Assembly: GCA_037349105.1 (NCBI GenBank)
Contig: JAYJMM010000123.1
Location: 6,200,001-6,264,000 of the forward strand
Direction of reading: 5' to 3'
From: Limnomonas spitsbergensis
Lineage: Eukaryota; Chlorophyta; Chlorophyceae; Chlamydomonadales
Length of the DNA: 64,000 nt
Part shown: positions 1-11,554 of the stretch, piece by piece
How positions within the stretch are numbered: the stretch's first letter is position 1
Layout: each line of letters opens with the position of its first letter
Position numbers and translations under genes: made by a program
The notes under the pieces: generated by a model
What the model was told of the DNA's origin: nothing
Seen by the model: the letters and a program-made list of their open reading frames with translations, nothing else
Database searches by the model: none

Positions 1-95
1 CCCCCCTGGCTAGGAACCCCCTTGGCTAGGAACCCCCCTGGCTAGGAACCCCCCTGGCTAGGAACCCCCTTGGCTAGGAAGCCCCCTGACTAGGA
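1..95. repeat. Short tandem repeat, unit about 19 bp
   Basis: Five or so copies of a unit containing CTGGCTAGGAACCCCC run from the window edge to about 95, with single-base variation, and probably continue to the left. The stretch 96-261 beyond it has no recognisable feature and would be the 3' flank of the minus-strand glycoprotein gene. Confidence 0.85.
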
Positions 96-261
96 TCCGT
101 TGCCTTAAACACTCTGACTCAGTCAAACTCGTCCACGCACAAGCAACCAACATAACTGTACATTTCGCATGTTTGTGATAAAGGGGCTTTTTTATTTTAA
201 ATCCCCTACACATCGGTACACTATGTTTACTGCACACAGGATCTATGGACATGAAATGTCA

Positions 262-3200
262 CTAACCTGGTGATGGCAGAGAAATGGCAACCTCCGCCGG
301 TGTCGATATGGAGGACGATACAGTTGTTACGCCAAAGGTCAAGGCAAACTGGCTGTTGCCGCCAAAGGCTTGGCTTGCCAGCTTTTGGAAGGCCGCCGCC
401 ATTGACGTGGCCATGGACAGCGGCGTCCCCGGGGGCAATACGATGCTAGAGGTCACGGTAGTAGAGGAGGTGTCAGAGGCAAGAAGAAGTCGTAACAGCT
501 GATATCCCCTCGTCAATGATGTGCTGTTGCTGCCACATTCGGACACGGCGACGCCTAGAGGAGAAGCTTCGATGACGTCACCGGGCAGGATCATTGCCGA
601 GGGGTTTGCAAGGTTCCAGGTGTTCGCGGTCGTTACGGAAACCTGGTAACCAACCAGGGCCGGGCATTTGAGGATGGAGATGCAGGCGTCGTAAGACACC
701 CCTAGAAATAACGAATGAGTCACAGCAACCACATGGGCGTAATCGGCATAGTAGGTTGAAGCGCTGGGAGGGACAGTGCACACTAAGGGAGAAGGAGAGG
801 ATGGAGGGGGTAGAGGGGGTGGAGAAGGAGAGGACGGAGGGGGTAGAGGGGGTGGAGGAGGAGAGGATGGATGGGGTGAACGGGGTGGAAAAGGAGAGGG
901 TGGAGGGGGTGAACGGGGTGGAGAAGGAGAGGGTGGAGGGGGTGAACGGGGTGGAGGAGGAGAGGGTGGAGAGGGTGGACAGGGTGGAGAAGGAGAGGGT
1001 GGAAGTAGTGGAGGGAGAGGAGAGGGAGAGGGTGAAGGGGGTGAGCTGGGTGGAGAAGGAGAGGATGGAGGGAGTGAACGGGGTGGAGAAGGAGAGGGTG
1101 GAGGGGGTGAACGGGGTGGAGGGGGAAAGGGTGAAGGGGGTGGACAGGGTGGAGAAGGAGAGGGTGGAGGGAGTGAACGGGGTGGAGAAGGAGAGGGTGG
1201 AGGGGGTGAGCTGGGTGGAGAAGGAGAGGGTGGAGGGGGTGGACGGGGTGGAGCAGGAGAGGGTGGAGGGGGTGAGCTGGGTGGAGAAGGAGAGGGTGGA
1301 GGGGGTTGACGGGGTGGAGCAGGAGAGGGTGGAGGGGGTGGAGGGGGTGGAGGGGGTGGAGGGGGAAAGGGTGAAGGGGGTGGACAGGGTGGAGAAGGAG
1401 AGGGTGGAGGGAGTGAACGGGGTGGAGAAGGAGAGGGTGGAGGGGGTGAGCTGGGTGGAGAAGGAGAGGGTGGAGGGGGTGGACGGGGTGGAGCAGGAGA
1501 GGGTGGAGGGGGTGAGCTGGGTGGAGAAGGAGAGGGTGGAGGGGGTGGACGGGGTGGAGCAGGAGAGGGTGGAGGGGGTGGAGGGGGAGGAGAAGGTGAA
1601 GGTGGTGGGCAGGGTGGAGAAGGAGAGGGTGAAGGGCGTGGAGAAGGTGGAGAAGGAGAGGGTGGAGGGGGTGGAGGGAGTGAACAGGGTGGAGAAGGAG
1701 AGGGTGGAGGGGGTGGAGGGGGAGGAGAAGGAAAGGGTGAAGGGGGTGGACAGGGTGGAGAAGGAGAGGGTGGAGGGAGTGGACGGGGTGGAGAAGGAAA
1801 GGGTGGAGGGGGTGAGCTGGGTGGAGAAGGAGAGGGTGCAGGGGGTGGACGGGGTGGAGCAGGAGAGGGTGGAGGGGGTGGAGGGGGAGGAGAAGGTGAA
1901 GGTGGTGGGCAGGGTGGAGAAGGAGAGGGTGAAGGGCGTGGAGAAGGTGGAGAAGGAGTGGGTGGAGGGGGTGGAGGGAGTGAACAGGGTGGAGAAGGAG
2001 AGGGTGGGGGGGGTGGAGGGGGAGGAGAAGGAAAGGGTGAAGGGGGTGGGCAGGGTGGAGAAGGAGAGGGTGGAGGGGGTGAACGGGGAGGAGAAGGAGA
2101 GGGTGGAGGGGGTGGAGAGGGTGGAGGGGGTGAAGGGGGTGGAGAAGAAGAGGGTGGAGGGGGTGGAGAAGGAGAGGATGGAGGGGGTGGGTGGGATGGA
2201 GGTGACGGAAGGGGAGGTGGCAAGCCTGCGTGAGTCATCAGGCCAACGTGAACAGGGTTACACAAATAAATGGAGACAGGAGCAGAACTAGCGTAAGTGG
2301 GCGCATGGGCATGGCGGGGTAATATCAGTGAGAGTCGACCGGTTCAAAACTTGAAGGGTTAAGGGATTGAAAATTATCCATAGCGGGCATGTAGCATGTG
2401 ACAGAGAACCAGAAGGTGTGTGTGGACCAGTAGGTAAGTGTTGGTGAGTGAGAGGTAACGGCGCGAATGTGGCTACGGCCCCAAGCTGCGTTGTTTCCTT
2501 AATCTCCACGCCCTAATAGGGCGTAGCTTTCTTTCTTTCTTTCTGGGTGAGTGCCCAACAGTGCGAGGGACTGGATCTGAAGGAGCCCAGAAGGGGCATG
2601 TCAGCTCACCTGGAAGAAATTGGGTGCCTGTTATGACATAGTAGGAAAAGTTCTGAGCCCCGCCAGTATGGTTAAAGGAGTTCCACTGTCCAGCCGTCCC
2701 CCCTGCCGCAGGCGCGCAATCACGCGGGAACCCAACACCAGCGTCGTCATAGTTGCAAGAGGGCCATGCATTGCTGCCAGACTGCAGGTCGGCCCAGCTG
2801 GAGTAAAGGTGGAAGTCTACGCCCAAGATGTTGTTGTACGAGGACCAAGTGCTGAGCATGCTGGAGTAGATGGAAAAAGCTGTTGGCAAGGACGAAATGC
2901 GCTTGTAGTAAATGTTCTGATAGGCGGGGTCGCAGGAGGGGCAGTATCGGTAGAAGGCATACGAGGCCTGAAACAAGCGGTTTGTGCCTGCTTCGCCCAC
3001 GTAGTTAGTATCGTCTGCTGATGTTGTATGCCTTGCAAAGACAAGGGAGGCTGTTGAGTGGCAGGGAGAAGGAAGCAGGGGTAAGGGCCAGAAACGGGGT
3101 CCTGAAGTCTGAAGACAAGGCATGGAAGATCGGAAAACGGTCAAACGGTTCCTGGCTTGGTATAATTGGGTTAATAAAGGACCCGGGTCCAGAAGAGCTG

Positions 3201-3831
3201 AATCACCCTCAAAGCATGAATGGGCAATCTTCGTGCAAAAGTGCAAAACACTGCAACCGAGTCACTTGGATGCTCAGCGTGCATAGGCAGCTCATGTTAT
3301 GAGAGCTGACAAGGTGTATGCAGAGTTAGCCATGCATGCATAGCGGTTGACTGCAGCCTAGCTTTTATAGCCAGGCAGTCCAATTGGTACGTTTTATGAA
3401 CAGAGCCATGCATGATGTTTTTGCATTATTGTATGTACTGACCCTGAAAGGAAGGATGAGCACAGAGAGGCCACCTGCATGGGCACACTTGTGCTAATAT
3501 GGAATGAAGAGGGCGTCCCTGGCCTCACCTGCCTTATCCTGGCCCTCGCCAAGAGTCAGGACATAAATGCCAAGGCAGGCGCTGAATTGTGTATCATTCA
3601 CTTGATAAGGGGAAGGGTTGGCTCCCGAGGTCTTGTAGCAAACACTGTGTGTGTTGTTATAGTAATAGTGGTTGACGGCAACACAATTGGCCATGGCGGA
3701 GCACTGGCTTAGCAGAGTGGGCCAGTCTATGGCTGCACCACCGGGGTTGGCTCCGCACTGCAAGTCATCGCCCCAATGGTCGTGGTCTAGGTAGAATGTA
3801 TAGTTGTCTGACGTCACGGCGGGGGGGGCAG
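262..3831 (-). CDS. Hydroxyproline-rich modular extracellular matrix glycoprotein (pherophorin-like), 5' end unresolved
   Basis: Secreted cell-wall or extracellular-matrix glycoprotein by inference. Three exons join cleanly on the minus strand: 3831-3529 (101 codons), 3017-2610 (136 codons; 3014 is an equally good acceptor) and 2225-262 (654 codons). All junctions are phase 1 with CAG|GTGAG-type donors. The first two exons are Cys-, Tyr- and Asn-rich; exon 3831-3529 has the spacing of a PAN/Apple-like fold (weak). The last exon opens with about 430 residues of PPPPSPSPP-type repeats, a substrate for prolyl hydroxylation and O-glycosylation, then about 170 non-repetitive residues with three Cys beginning LVCTVPPSAS. 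I do not see the classic pherophorin C-terminal signature, so the family name is by analogy. The frame ends at TAG (262-264), but that stop overlaps a perfect donor, CAG|GTTAGT, so the gene may continue left. No signal peptide or start codon is found upstream of 3831. Confidence 0.75.
785..2215 (-). repeat. Minisatellite coding for the Ser/Pro tract
   Basis: G-rich on the plus strand, with units of about 24-30 bp such as GGAGAAGGAGAGGGTGGAGG. A higher-order duplication is visible: about 1110-1320 reappears at about 1350-1560, and 1580-1730 at 1880-2030. The tract is open in several frames on both strands, so the Glu/Val-rich and Gly-rich plus-strand reading frames are shadows of the Ser/Pro frame. 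Confidence 0.85.
2453..2545 (-). repeat. SINE-like dispersed repeat, copy 1 (inside an intron)
   Basis: About 90 bp, shared with 17660-17750 and 51246-51334 in the opposite orientation. Landmarks are a small hairpin (ACGCCC, 4-nt loop, GGGCGT), then TTAAGGAAACAACGCAGC, then GCCACATYCGCGCC. One end carries a (CTTT)n/(AAAG)n tract. This copy sits in the 2226-2609 intron of the matrix-glycoprotein gene. Short size, simple tail and three scattered copies suggest a non-autonomous retroelement, but no clear tRNA A/B boxes were seen. Confidence 0.6.
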
Positions 3832-4185
3832 CTGAGCAAGTTGCATCAACTCGAGAGATGAGACAACTGAGACCTGCATGCAGTGTGAGGACACAAATTT
3901 TCTAAGCGCCAACTAGAGTTCAAGCACCACTACCGTCGGTATCCACAGTAGTGGTACCTAGTACCGGCATTTGACCCAAGTTGAATTTGTTTAGCTTGAG
4001 CCATTGATTGATTGACATCAATGTGACAGGTCCCGCCCGGCATGCTGCCTGCCCAGCCACCTGGCTTCCATTAACTCATCATAATTTCATGATTGCCTAG
4101 TGAGTGCCTTCGAGACTGCATGCCGGAAAGATGACCGATGGCGATAGATGCAGAGGGCCGGGGGAAGCAAGCAAGGAGAAAAGCG

Positions 4186-4460
4186 GTCGCTCACCCATGA
4201 TTGTGGCCACAAGGATTATCCTAGTTGTCAAGGACGCTAGGCGTGACGGTGACCTTTGTGATGATCCACCAGTAGCGACCACCGCATGTCCATTGATCCT
4301 TGGCGACACCGCACACGAAGGTAGTGCTGCCCCCACCGTGTATTCCATGTTTTCACGTGGGCTGCGACTGCGACTCGTGCTCGTGTCTTGAGCAACACGA
4401 CACTTGTAAGGTTCCACGGGGCCAGGGGTCGGACGGGGTGTGTAGCAGGCGCGGAGGATT
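4186..4460 (-). other. Possible 5' exon(s) of the matrix-glycoprotein gene
   Basis: A donor (ATGG|GTGAGC) ends an open minus-strand stretch in phase 1, which would fit the next exon at 3831. However, a different frame over 4215-4340 reads GSTTFVCGVAKDQWTCGG and looks more protein-like, ending in TAG. I cannot choose between a frameshifted 5' exon and the end of another gene. Confidence 0.25.
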
Positions 4461-4779
4461 ACGTCAGCCAACCAAACGGCATTTCATTATGTCCAGGTAC
4501 ACCATGTCCGCGCGGACGCCTCAAATCCTGTACTGCAGGTACGGCGCCCATGGGCGCCCTGGCCGCGGACACCAGCGACGCGTCGCAGCCTGGGCGTGGA
4601 AGGCTGCATTTCTCTCTCTGTCGCTTTCGGGAAAATTGTTCGGGAATTATTTGAATGAACAATCATGCGAGAGAAGCGCAGCGGGGGGGGTGAGGGGGGC
4701 GGGAGTGCGGATGTGTATGTGCGAAAGAAGGTGGGACGTCGCGGGGCGGGCAGAGGCATCGCTGCAGCGTCGGTAAGAT

Positions 4780-5340
4780 TCGTGCGTTTGAAAGCCGCTT
4801 GAAACAAACGAAAACGTGATTGAAATCGTCGCTTGATTCAACCCTAGCTTCAAACGGGTTTTCAGTTGAAAACAACGTGTTTGAAAGCCATTTGAAACAA
4901 GCGACAATCAAGCATGGTTGAATCAAACGGGCTATCGACGTGATTGAAACAAGCAGTGTTCAAGTGGCAATCAATCATGCTTGAATCAAGCGATATGTTG
5001 ACAGCTTTGAATCAAGCGAGCTGTCGACGCGTTTGAATCAAGCGAGATGTCGACGCGTTTGAATCAATCCTAGCATCAAGCAGGGTTTCGATTGAATCAA
5101 CCATGGTTGAAACAAGTAGGAGTCAATCTCAATTGAATCAAGTGGTTATGTAACGCGTTTAAATCAACCCTAGCGTCAAGCAGGGTTTCGATTGAATCAA
5201 TATCTCGTTTGAAACAAGGAGCATCAAACTCAGTTAAATCAAGTCATGTTACAACGCAATTGGATCAGCCCTAACAGCAAGCATTGTATCGGTTGAACCA
5301 AATTTATGCTTGAAACAAAAAATCAAATGACACTTCACAC
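4780..5340. repeat. Degenerate TTGAATCAAGCG-type repeat field
   Basis: About 560 bp dominated by irregularly spaced TTGAATCAA, TTGAAACAAG and GTCGACGCG words, with longer partial repeats (CGCGTTTGAATCAA; CCTAGCATCAAGCAGGG). A smaller patch of the same words occurs at 12855-12960. No reading frame is preserved, so it is a decayed satellite-like repeat. Nothing recognisable is seen at 4480-4780. Confidence 0.7.
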
Positions 5341-5522
5341 ACCTTATTCATCAATCCTAGCGTGACACATAGTTGAACTGAATACAGCTTTGGTCCGAAA
5401 CAAGTACCAGTGGCAACAAACATTCATTGCAATGATAAATAGACACACCCATAGTGTAATCAATGTTGAACATTTATAGAAAAATGCATTGTGTAAATGT
5501 CCCACCAACACCCAAGCAAGCC

Positions 5523-6811
5523 CTACGCCTCGGTCGCCTCCGTGACCCTCCCACAAATGTGTATGTGATTCGCTCTAAAAGGACGCACATTCGTGTCATC
5601 AGCCATAACCATCGGAGCAGGCAGTTCTTGATCTGGGCAAAGAAAAGAGGGATACTGCGTTAGGCTCATGGCAAATCAGGAAATTAAATAGGGGGGTAAT
5701 TGTTAGGAGAATGGAATCAGAGAACATGATACCGGAGACATCATATACGACAGCAAATTAATTGGAATGCAAAAACTTAGCCAGTGCAATATAACTTCAT
5801 TTCCAACCTACCTTAACAGTGGGAGAAGTGGGAGAAGACCTGACCAGTCATCGGCACTAGTCGACGGCGGGTGCCTTTCAATATATGCCTATTTTGTGCT
5901 TCATCCTCGGGGTTCTCTCTGCGGCACAAAAATACACCGCAACTTATTGAATATCATATAATTGCCTGAAAGAATGAGGCTACCATTAATTACTGCTGGA
6001 TGAAGTTGGCTGGTCATGGGACTCCATGCATGAGATGGGCCGTGCGGCCGCATGGCACGGTGACACGTGGGCATCATCGAAACGCTGTTTACTTGAGAAA
6101 GCATTATCCTTCACGATGCAGGCTGCATAAACCCACCCGCCAAGCATGGCCTCACTTCCATTCGTCAATACCCGGTATATGATCATCACTTACCGAGCCA
6201 CCGGGTGGGTTGAGCACTGCCGATCTTGGTAATATCTCGGTAAGATCTGCTTCCATGCAGATTTCCCTTCGTGCGTCCTTCAATGGCAGAGAATTCGTTG
6301 TGATCAGGAATCGCTAGATCTTTGTCGGCCTGCGGATAGAAGCACACATATCAAAATCAAGTCGAGTCGCCTTTGTCGACCCATAGGCACGTGCACTCCA
6401 GCGAGAATCGACCAACCTTCGTTAAACCTCGTAGATGACATCGTTGCTGAATGCTTCACATCGCATACGTGCATGCAGATAGGACGCTCCATAGCGTGGG
6501 TGACGGGGCACATTGATCTTGCTTATCCTCGGCCGCAGGGTTCCCTTCGCCCGCGTCCGTGATCTGCATCAGGGACACATACATGTACAGTAGGTGAAGA
6601 GGAAACACTGGAGGGCATTGAGCAACGTCAAGTAGCACTTACGTTGCACAGGCGTGGCACGGGATGCCCCTTGCGGCGCTTGGCGGCTTTAGGTGCACCA
6701 AACGTTCATGCTCCCCTTTTATTACATGAATGTAGCGGCGCGATGAGTCTGAAATCGCGTCCAAATATTCGAGTGTGCCAATGAGATTCCTAGGTACAAG
6801 ATTGGGTGTAC
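5523..6811 (-). CDS. Unrecognised spliced gene (partial model, five exons)
   Basis: No long frame exists here, but five short minus-strand exons join with matching phases: 6811-6643, 6563-6428, 6329-6194, 5916-5845 and 5632-5523 (TAG stop). Donors include GCAAC|GTAAGT and CTCG|GTAAGT; acceptors include TGATGCAG, TATCCGCAG and TTGCCCAG. The deduced protein is about 207 aa, basic, with protein-like composition (for example NLIGTLEYLDAISDSSRRY, then RGIPCHACAT, then NEFSAIEGRTKGNLHG). A CxxC pair is the only motif seen, and I do not recognise a family. The 4th donor (ACTG|GTCAGG) is weak; read-through instead meets TAA at 5813-5815, one base before another donor-like site. The 5' end is open: MQLSSKDRSQ at about 7109-7080 could be a first exon, but the phase does not fit. 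The gene is real more likely than not; its exact ends are uncertain. Confidence 0.5.
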
Positions 6812-7139
6812 CTGTTTGGTATACCCAAATTCAGTGTGGAGTGTACGCAGGAAGTGTGGGTTTCGGATAGATTTTGCGCTGTTGCCATGCACAAGCTGCT
6901 TGCAACAACGAACTAAATCTGCCGAGTTTCTTATTCGAACACGAGTACTGGCGCTATAATCTTAGCAGTTAGGCCTCCATTCATCATTCCGCATTCAGAA
7001 GTGGCATACAGGAAAACCACTTACCTACTTACAAGTGGTATAAACCACTTATAAACCACGCTGTCGTCAGGCTTTGACCTGGCTGCGGTCCTTGCTGCTG
7101 AGCTGCATGGCTTTCCCCAAATTTTCACCTCAAAAGCTT

Positions 7140-8310
7140 GGAGCTGGTAACGCAGGTGACTCTACCCTCTAAGCTGTGGCACTACCCACATGCGCGTCGC
7201 TCTGTACGTACTGGTAAGCACTGCACTCCAACCATGGAGCACAGCGCCCTGTCCGCATGCTTAAGGGCACAGCATCCTACTTACAGGTGCACTGCGGCAC
7301 CCATGCGGTATGCATTGAGCCCTACCCGCATGCACAGGACGTCACTCTTAAATGCGCAGCGCCCAACTTCCATACCTACCGGTAGTTCTACACCAAAGGC
7401 GCAGATCCTGTTGGATGTGGACATTTATGAAGGGACATACTTGGTACCGTACGTCAGTGTTTACGGTAGTACGCCCCAAACAACTTCTGGGGGGCCACTG
7501 GACGGGCACTATTGGGCCCGTGGGGACCAGGCCTTGCCAGGCCAACTGCTGTAATACTAAGCAGCATGGCTGCATGCGCAAAGCTCTCTTAGCTGTTGGC
7601 CGGGTCGCAGCTGAAATGTAGCTGAGGCATCTCAAAACAAATACTGCCAGATCCCTACCCGCATGTGCAGCGCCTCACCCATACGGTGCCATACGCACAG
7701 CGCTCTACTTGCATGCACAGTGATCTGCTTGTATGCACATCACCATGGCCGCATGCGCAGCGCATGTTTCAGGTAGCCGGTAGCGGGAATGATGTAGCGC
7801 CAACCCATATTTACTATGCCCTGTTTGTGGGTGCTGCGTCCCGCCCGAATACAGCTCCCGCACGTACCCCGATGAGGGACAGCCGTATTTAGCACAGCAT
7901 CCACACCTATTTACTGTGTGCTACCGGGAGGTGCAGCACTCTTGATGCATTCACAGTGCTCGCTCTCATTTACTGTGCACATGCAGATGCAGCGGTCCAC
8001 CCATGGAACAGAGCATGCCCTAATTACTGTACCACACTGGCGGATGCATCAGGGCCCCCGCATGCACAGCGCATGCCCTTATTCAGTGTACCCATCCGGA
8101 GGGTGCTGCGGTCCACGCATTTGCCCTGTGCCTGCCCTTGTAAAATGTACCCTGCTGGTAGGTGTAGCGGTGCACCCGCATGCACAGCGCCTGCCCTTAT
8201 TTAAAGTACCCTGCTGGTGGGCGCAGCGTTGCACACACACATGCAAAGCGCCTGTCCTTGTTTATTGTTCCCTACTGGTAGTTGCAGCGGTGCTGCTGTC
8301 GGGCTATGGG
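7140..8310. repeat. Degenerate tandem repeat, unit about 60 bp
   Basis: Repeated words CGCATGCACAGCGC, TGCCCTTATTTA and CTGCTGGTAGGTG recur roughly every 60 bp, clearest at 7900-8300. Open frames across it are repeat shadows. At 6900-7140 upstream, only two short direct repeats (GTGGTATAAACCACTTATAA-like) are seen. Confidence 0.65.
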
Positions 8311-8900
8311 TATCCATATTTACTCCTTTACATAGGGCTGAACAGCCAAGAACCCTGGAGCAGGGTGCAATCTAGCTTGGGCCAGGAGGCAGAGTGCATA
8401 CTAGCTAGGGGCAGACGGCAGCAAGCAAGCCTAGACAAAAGGAGAAGGGATGGAGAGAGAACCCTAGCGCAGTGAGCAGCGGCGATGCGGTTGGGCCACG
8501 GGATAATACTAATTTACTCCGTTACATTGGGCTGAACAGCCAAGAATCCTGGAGCAGGGTGCACATTAGCTAGGGACAGAAGGTAGCAAGCCTACCTAGA
8601 CAAGAAGAGAAGGAATATATAGATATCCGCAAGTGCAATAAGCAGTGGTGACTGGATGCGGTTGGTCCATGGGGTAATACTAATTTACTCCGTGACATCG
8701 AGCCGAACAGCCAAGAAGCCTGGAGCATAGTGCACGCTAGCTAGGGCAAAAAGGCAGCAAGCCTAAAGAAGAAGTGAAACAATGAGGAGAAACGCAAAGC
8801 ACAATGCGCAGTGGTGATGTGGTTGTGTCATAGGTATTCAATTTTATCCGTTACATCGGGTTGAACAGTCAAGAACCCTGGAGCTGGTTGCACACAATAA
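8310..8900. repeat. Tandem repeat, unit about 180 bp, about 3.5 copies
   Basis: Each copy starts near TTTACTCCGTTACATCGGGC, continues with TGAACAGCCAAGAACCCTGG and an A/G-rich stretch, and ends with GATGCGGTTGGTCCATGGG. Copies begin at about 8318, 8512, 8688 and 8853, with increasing divergence. Confidence 0.75.
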
Positions 8901-8929
8901 AGCGGTCACGCGCAACAACGGTTTTTAAA

Positions 8930-9480
8930 AAGACTAGTAATAAAGGCGCAAGAGCGGGTCAAAGAAGATATGCCAGTCATAAAGCAATAGTGCAGTTCAT
9001 GCGCAAGAGCGGTGTTCAAAAACTATAACAGCCCTAAGGCTTTAGATCAGTCAGGCGCAAGAGCTGTGCTCAAAAATACTATTACTTAAGCAATTTGAGC
9101 GGTCAGACGCAAGAGCGTTGCTCAGAAGTATACCAGTCCTAAAGCAATAGAGCGATTTATGTGCAAGAGCGGTGTTCAAAAAATATACCATACCGTACCT
9201 TCGGCTATTGAGCAGTCAGGCGCAAGAGCGGTGCTCAAAAATACTATATCTAACGCAAATAGAGCGGTCGGGCGCAAGAGCGGTGCTCAGGAAACATACC
9301 AGTCCAAAAGCAATACATCAGTCTGGGGCAAGAGCAGTGTTCATAAAATATACTAGTCTTAAGGCAACAGAGCAGTCAGAAGCAACAGCGGTGCTTAAAA
9401 ATACTATTAATAAAGCAATAAGACCTGTCAGACGCACGAGCGGTGGAAATATACCAGTCCTAAAGCAAAAGAGGGAAGCA
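8930..9480. repeat. Tandem repeat, unit about 58-60 bp, about 9 copies
   Basis: The core GCGCAAGAGCGGTGCTCAAAA is followed by ATACTATTAATAAAGCAATA and an AGCGGTCAG linker. Copies differ by substitutions and small indels. There is no conserved frame. Confidence 0.8.
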
Positions 9481-9795
9481 CTGAGAGGAAGCTCCTAGTC
9501 TTACACAGTCGCCATCAGCAAATCTCCAGAAACCAGAGGGGACTAGTTGAGTGATCTCCTCTCTGCCACCGATGGTCGGGAAGGTCATGGCCTGAGTGTT
9601 TGTAAGTATTGATTTGTTCTGACTCCGTACGCAAGGGCCAAGCCAGGTCCACTGCAGACAAGTTCTCCTCCGGGACCCAACACTTCTCACAAGGCCGCTT
9701 GGAAGGAACACCATATCCTTGATCTCTGGCTCATCCCCGACAAAGCTGAACAGCCAAGGGAAAACAAACTGACTGTTGCCCCATGGATCTCGGAG

Positions 9796-9960
9796 TTGGA
9801 CGCCTACGGGGCAGGGGGCAGGGGGCAGGGGGCAGGGGGCAGGGGGCAGGGGGCAGGGGGCAGGGGGCAGGGGGCAGGGGGCAGGGGGCAGGGGGCAGGG
9901 GGCAGGGGGCAGGGGGCAGGGGGCAGGGGGCAGGGGGCGGGGGGCGGGGGGCAGGGGGTA
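9796..9960. repeat. GGGGGCA heptamer array
   Basis: About 20 near-perfect GGGGGCA repeats. Seven is not divisible by three, so all frames cycle through the same Gly/Ala/Arg (plus) or Pro/Cys/Leu (minus) patterns, which creates long spurious frames. Runs of five G every 7 bp could form G-quadruplexes. Confidence 0.9.
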
Positions 9961-10720
9961 TGGGGCAGAAGGCAGGGGGTAGGGGGCAGAAGGCAGGGGG
10001 CAGGGGGCAGAAGGCAGGGGACAGGGGACAGGGGCAGAAGGCAGGAGCAGGGACATATGGCAGAAGTAGGGACAGGGGACAGGAGCAGGGACAGAAGGCA
10101 TGAGTAGGGATAGGGGGCATAAGCAGGGGCAGGGGGCAGGAGCAGGGACATGGGGCAGGAACAAGGACAGAAGGCAGGAGCAGGGACAGAAGGCAGGAGG
10201 TGGGGCAGAAGGCAGGAGCAGGGACAGGGGGCATAATGAGCAGGGACAGGGGGCAGGAGGAGGGACAGGGGGCAGGAGCAGGGACAGAAGGCGGGAGCAG
10301 GGACAGAAGGCATGAACCGGGACAGAAGGCAGGAACAGGGACAGAAGGCAGGAGCATGGGCAGAAGGCAGGAGCAGGGACAGAAGGCAGAAGCAGGGACA
10401 GAAGGCAGGAGCATGGACAGAAGGCAGAAACATGGACAGGGGGCAGGAGCTAGGACAGAAGGCAGGAGCTGGAACAGAAGGCAGGAGCATGGACAGAAGG
10501 CAAGAGCATGAACATAAGGCAGGAGCATGGACAGAAGGCAGGAGCAGGTACAGAAGGCAGGAGCAGGAACAGAAGGCAGGAGCAAGGACAGAAGGCATGA
10601 GCAGGGACACGGGGCAGGTGCTAGGACAGAAGGCAGAAGCAAGGACAGAAGGTAGGAGCAGGGACAAGGGGCAGAAGCTGGGACAAGGGGCAGGAACTGG
10701 GACAAGGGGCAAGAGCTCCT
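9960..10720. repeat. Minisatellite, unit about 18 bp (GGACAGAAGGCAGGAGCA)
   Basis: About 40 imperfect copies continue directly from the heptamer array, with G-rich variants (GGACAGGGGGCAGGAGCA) toward the left. The 414-aa and 302-aa Cys/Pro/Leu-rich minus-strand frames are artefacts of an 18-bp unit without stops. Confidence 0.85.
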
Positions 10721-11545
10721 ACTGGTATCATGCAGCCAGGATAATGCACGTTCATGGTTGCGCATGTGGCCAATAGCTGTACCGGTATTGCATTGCAAAA
10801 AAATAATGGTTGGTCGCCTAAGTAGCACGCACCTATGCGTGGACGCGGGTATCAACGGCCGCTCACTACTACCCGTTTCATGCAGCCAATATATGCACGT
10901 TAATGGATGTGCATGTGGCCAACAATTGTACCGACACGGCACATTCTTGACAGAGAGCAAAACAAGACCGGCCAAAGGTCGGTCTCCTAAGCATCACACC
11001 TAAGCGCGGACCTGGGTGGCAGGGGCCGATCACTGATACTGGTTTCATGCAGCCTGTTCAATGCATGTTTATGGTTGCACACGTGGACAGTAGCTGGACC
11101 GGTCATGCACCTTCCTGATAGGGGGTAACAATACCGCCTACTGTCAATTGCCCAAGCAGGCACCTAAGTGCGAACATGGGGAGATTGGGAGAAGCAGCCG
11201 CTCTCAAGCCCCGGTTTTATACAGCCAATATAATACATGCTCATGGTTGCGCATGTGGGCAGTAGCTGTACAAGCATTGCACCTCCCTGATAGGGGCGGA
11301 AACCAGACCGGAATGCGGTCGGTCGTACAAGCGGCACGCACCTAAGCGCAGGCCGGGGTAGCATTGGCCGTTCAATGTTACTAGTATCATACAGTCAGTA
11401 GAATAAAGTTTCATGGTTGCGCATGTGGCCAATAGTTTTACTGGTATTGCACCTCCTGAGTTTTCCGATGGGAGGCAAAACAAGGCCCACGGCTGGTCGC
11501 CTATGCAACACTCACCTAAGCGAGGACATGGGTAGCAGCAACGGT
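10715..11545. repeat. Tandem repeat, unit about 160-180 bp, 5 copies
   Basis: Copies start near 10720, 10867, 11038, 11210 and 11387. Each contains GGTTTCATGCAGCCAATATA, TTCATGGTTGCGCATGTGGCC, AGTAGCTGTACCGGTATTGCA and an ACGCACCTAAGCGCGGAC-like end. Divergence of 10-20 percent suggests an old array. Confidence 0.75.
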
Positions 11546-11554
11546 GTGCAATCT

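Noticed and set aside
756..2291. 511-aa Glu/Val/Arg-rich plus-strand frame and Gly-rich frames
   Set aside because: They are antisense shadows of the Ser/Pro repeat. The minus frame is supported by flanking exons with matching phases and non-repetitive C-terminal sequence.
8930..9480. Regular repeats that might be taken for a CRISPR array
   Set aside because: The repeats are degenerate, the spacers are themselves repeated, and the genome is eukaryotic by its introns and histones.
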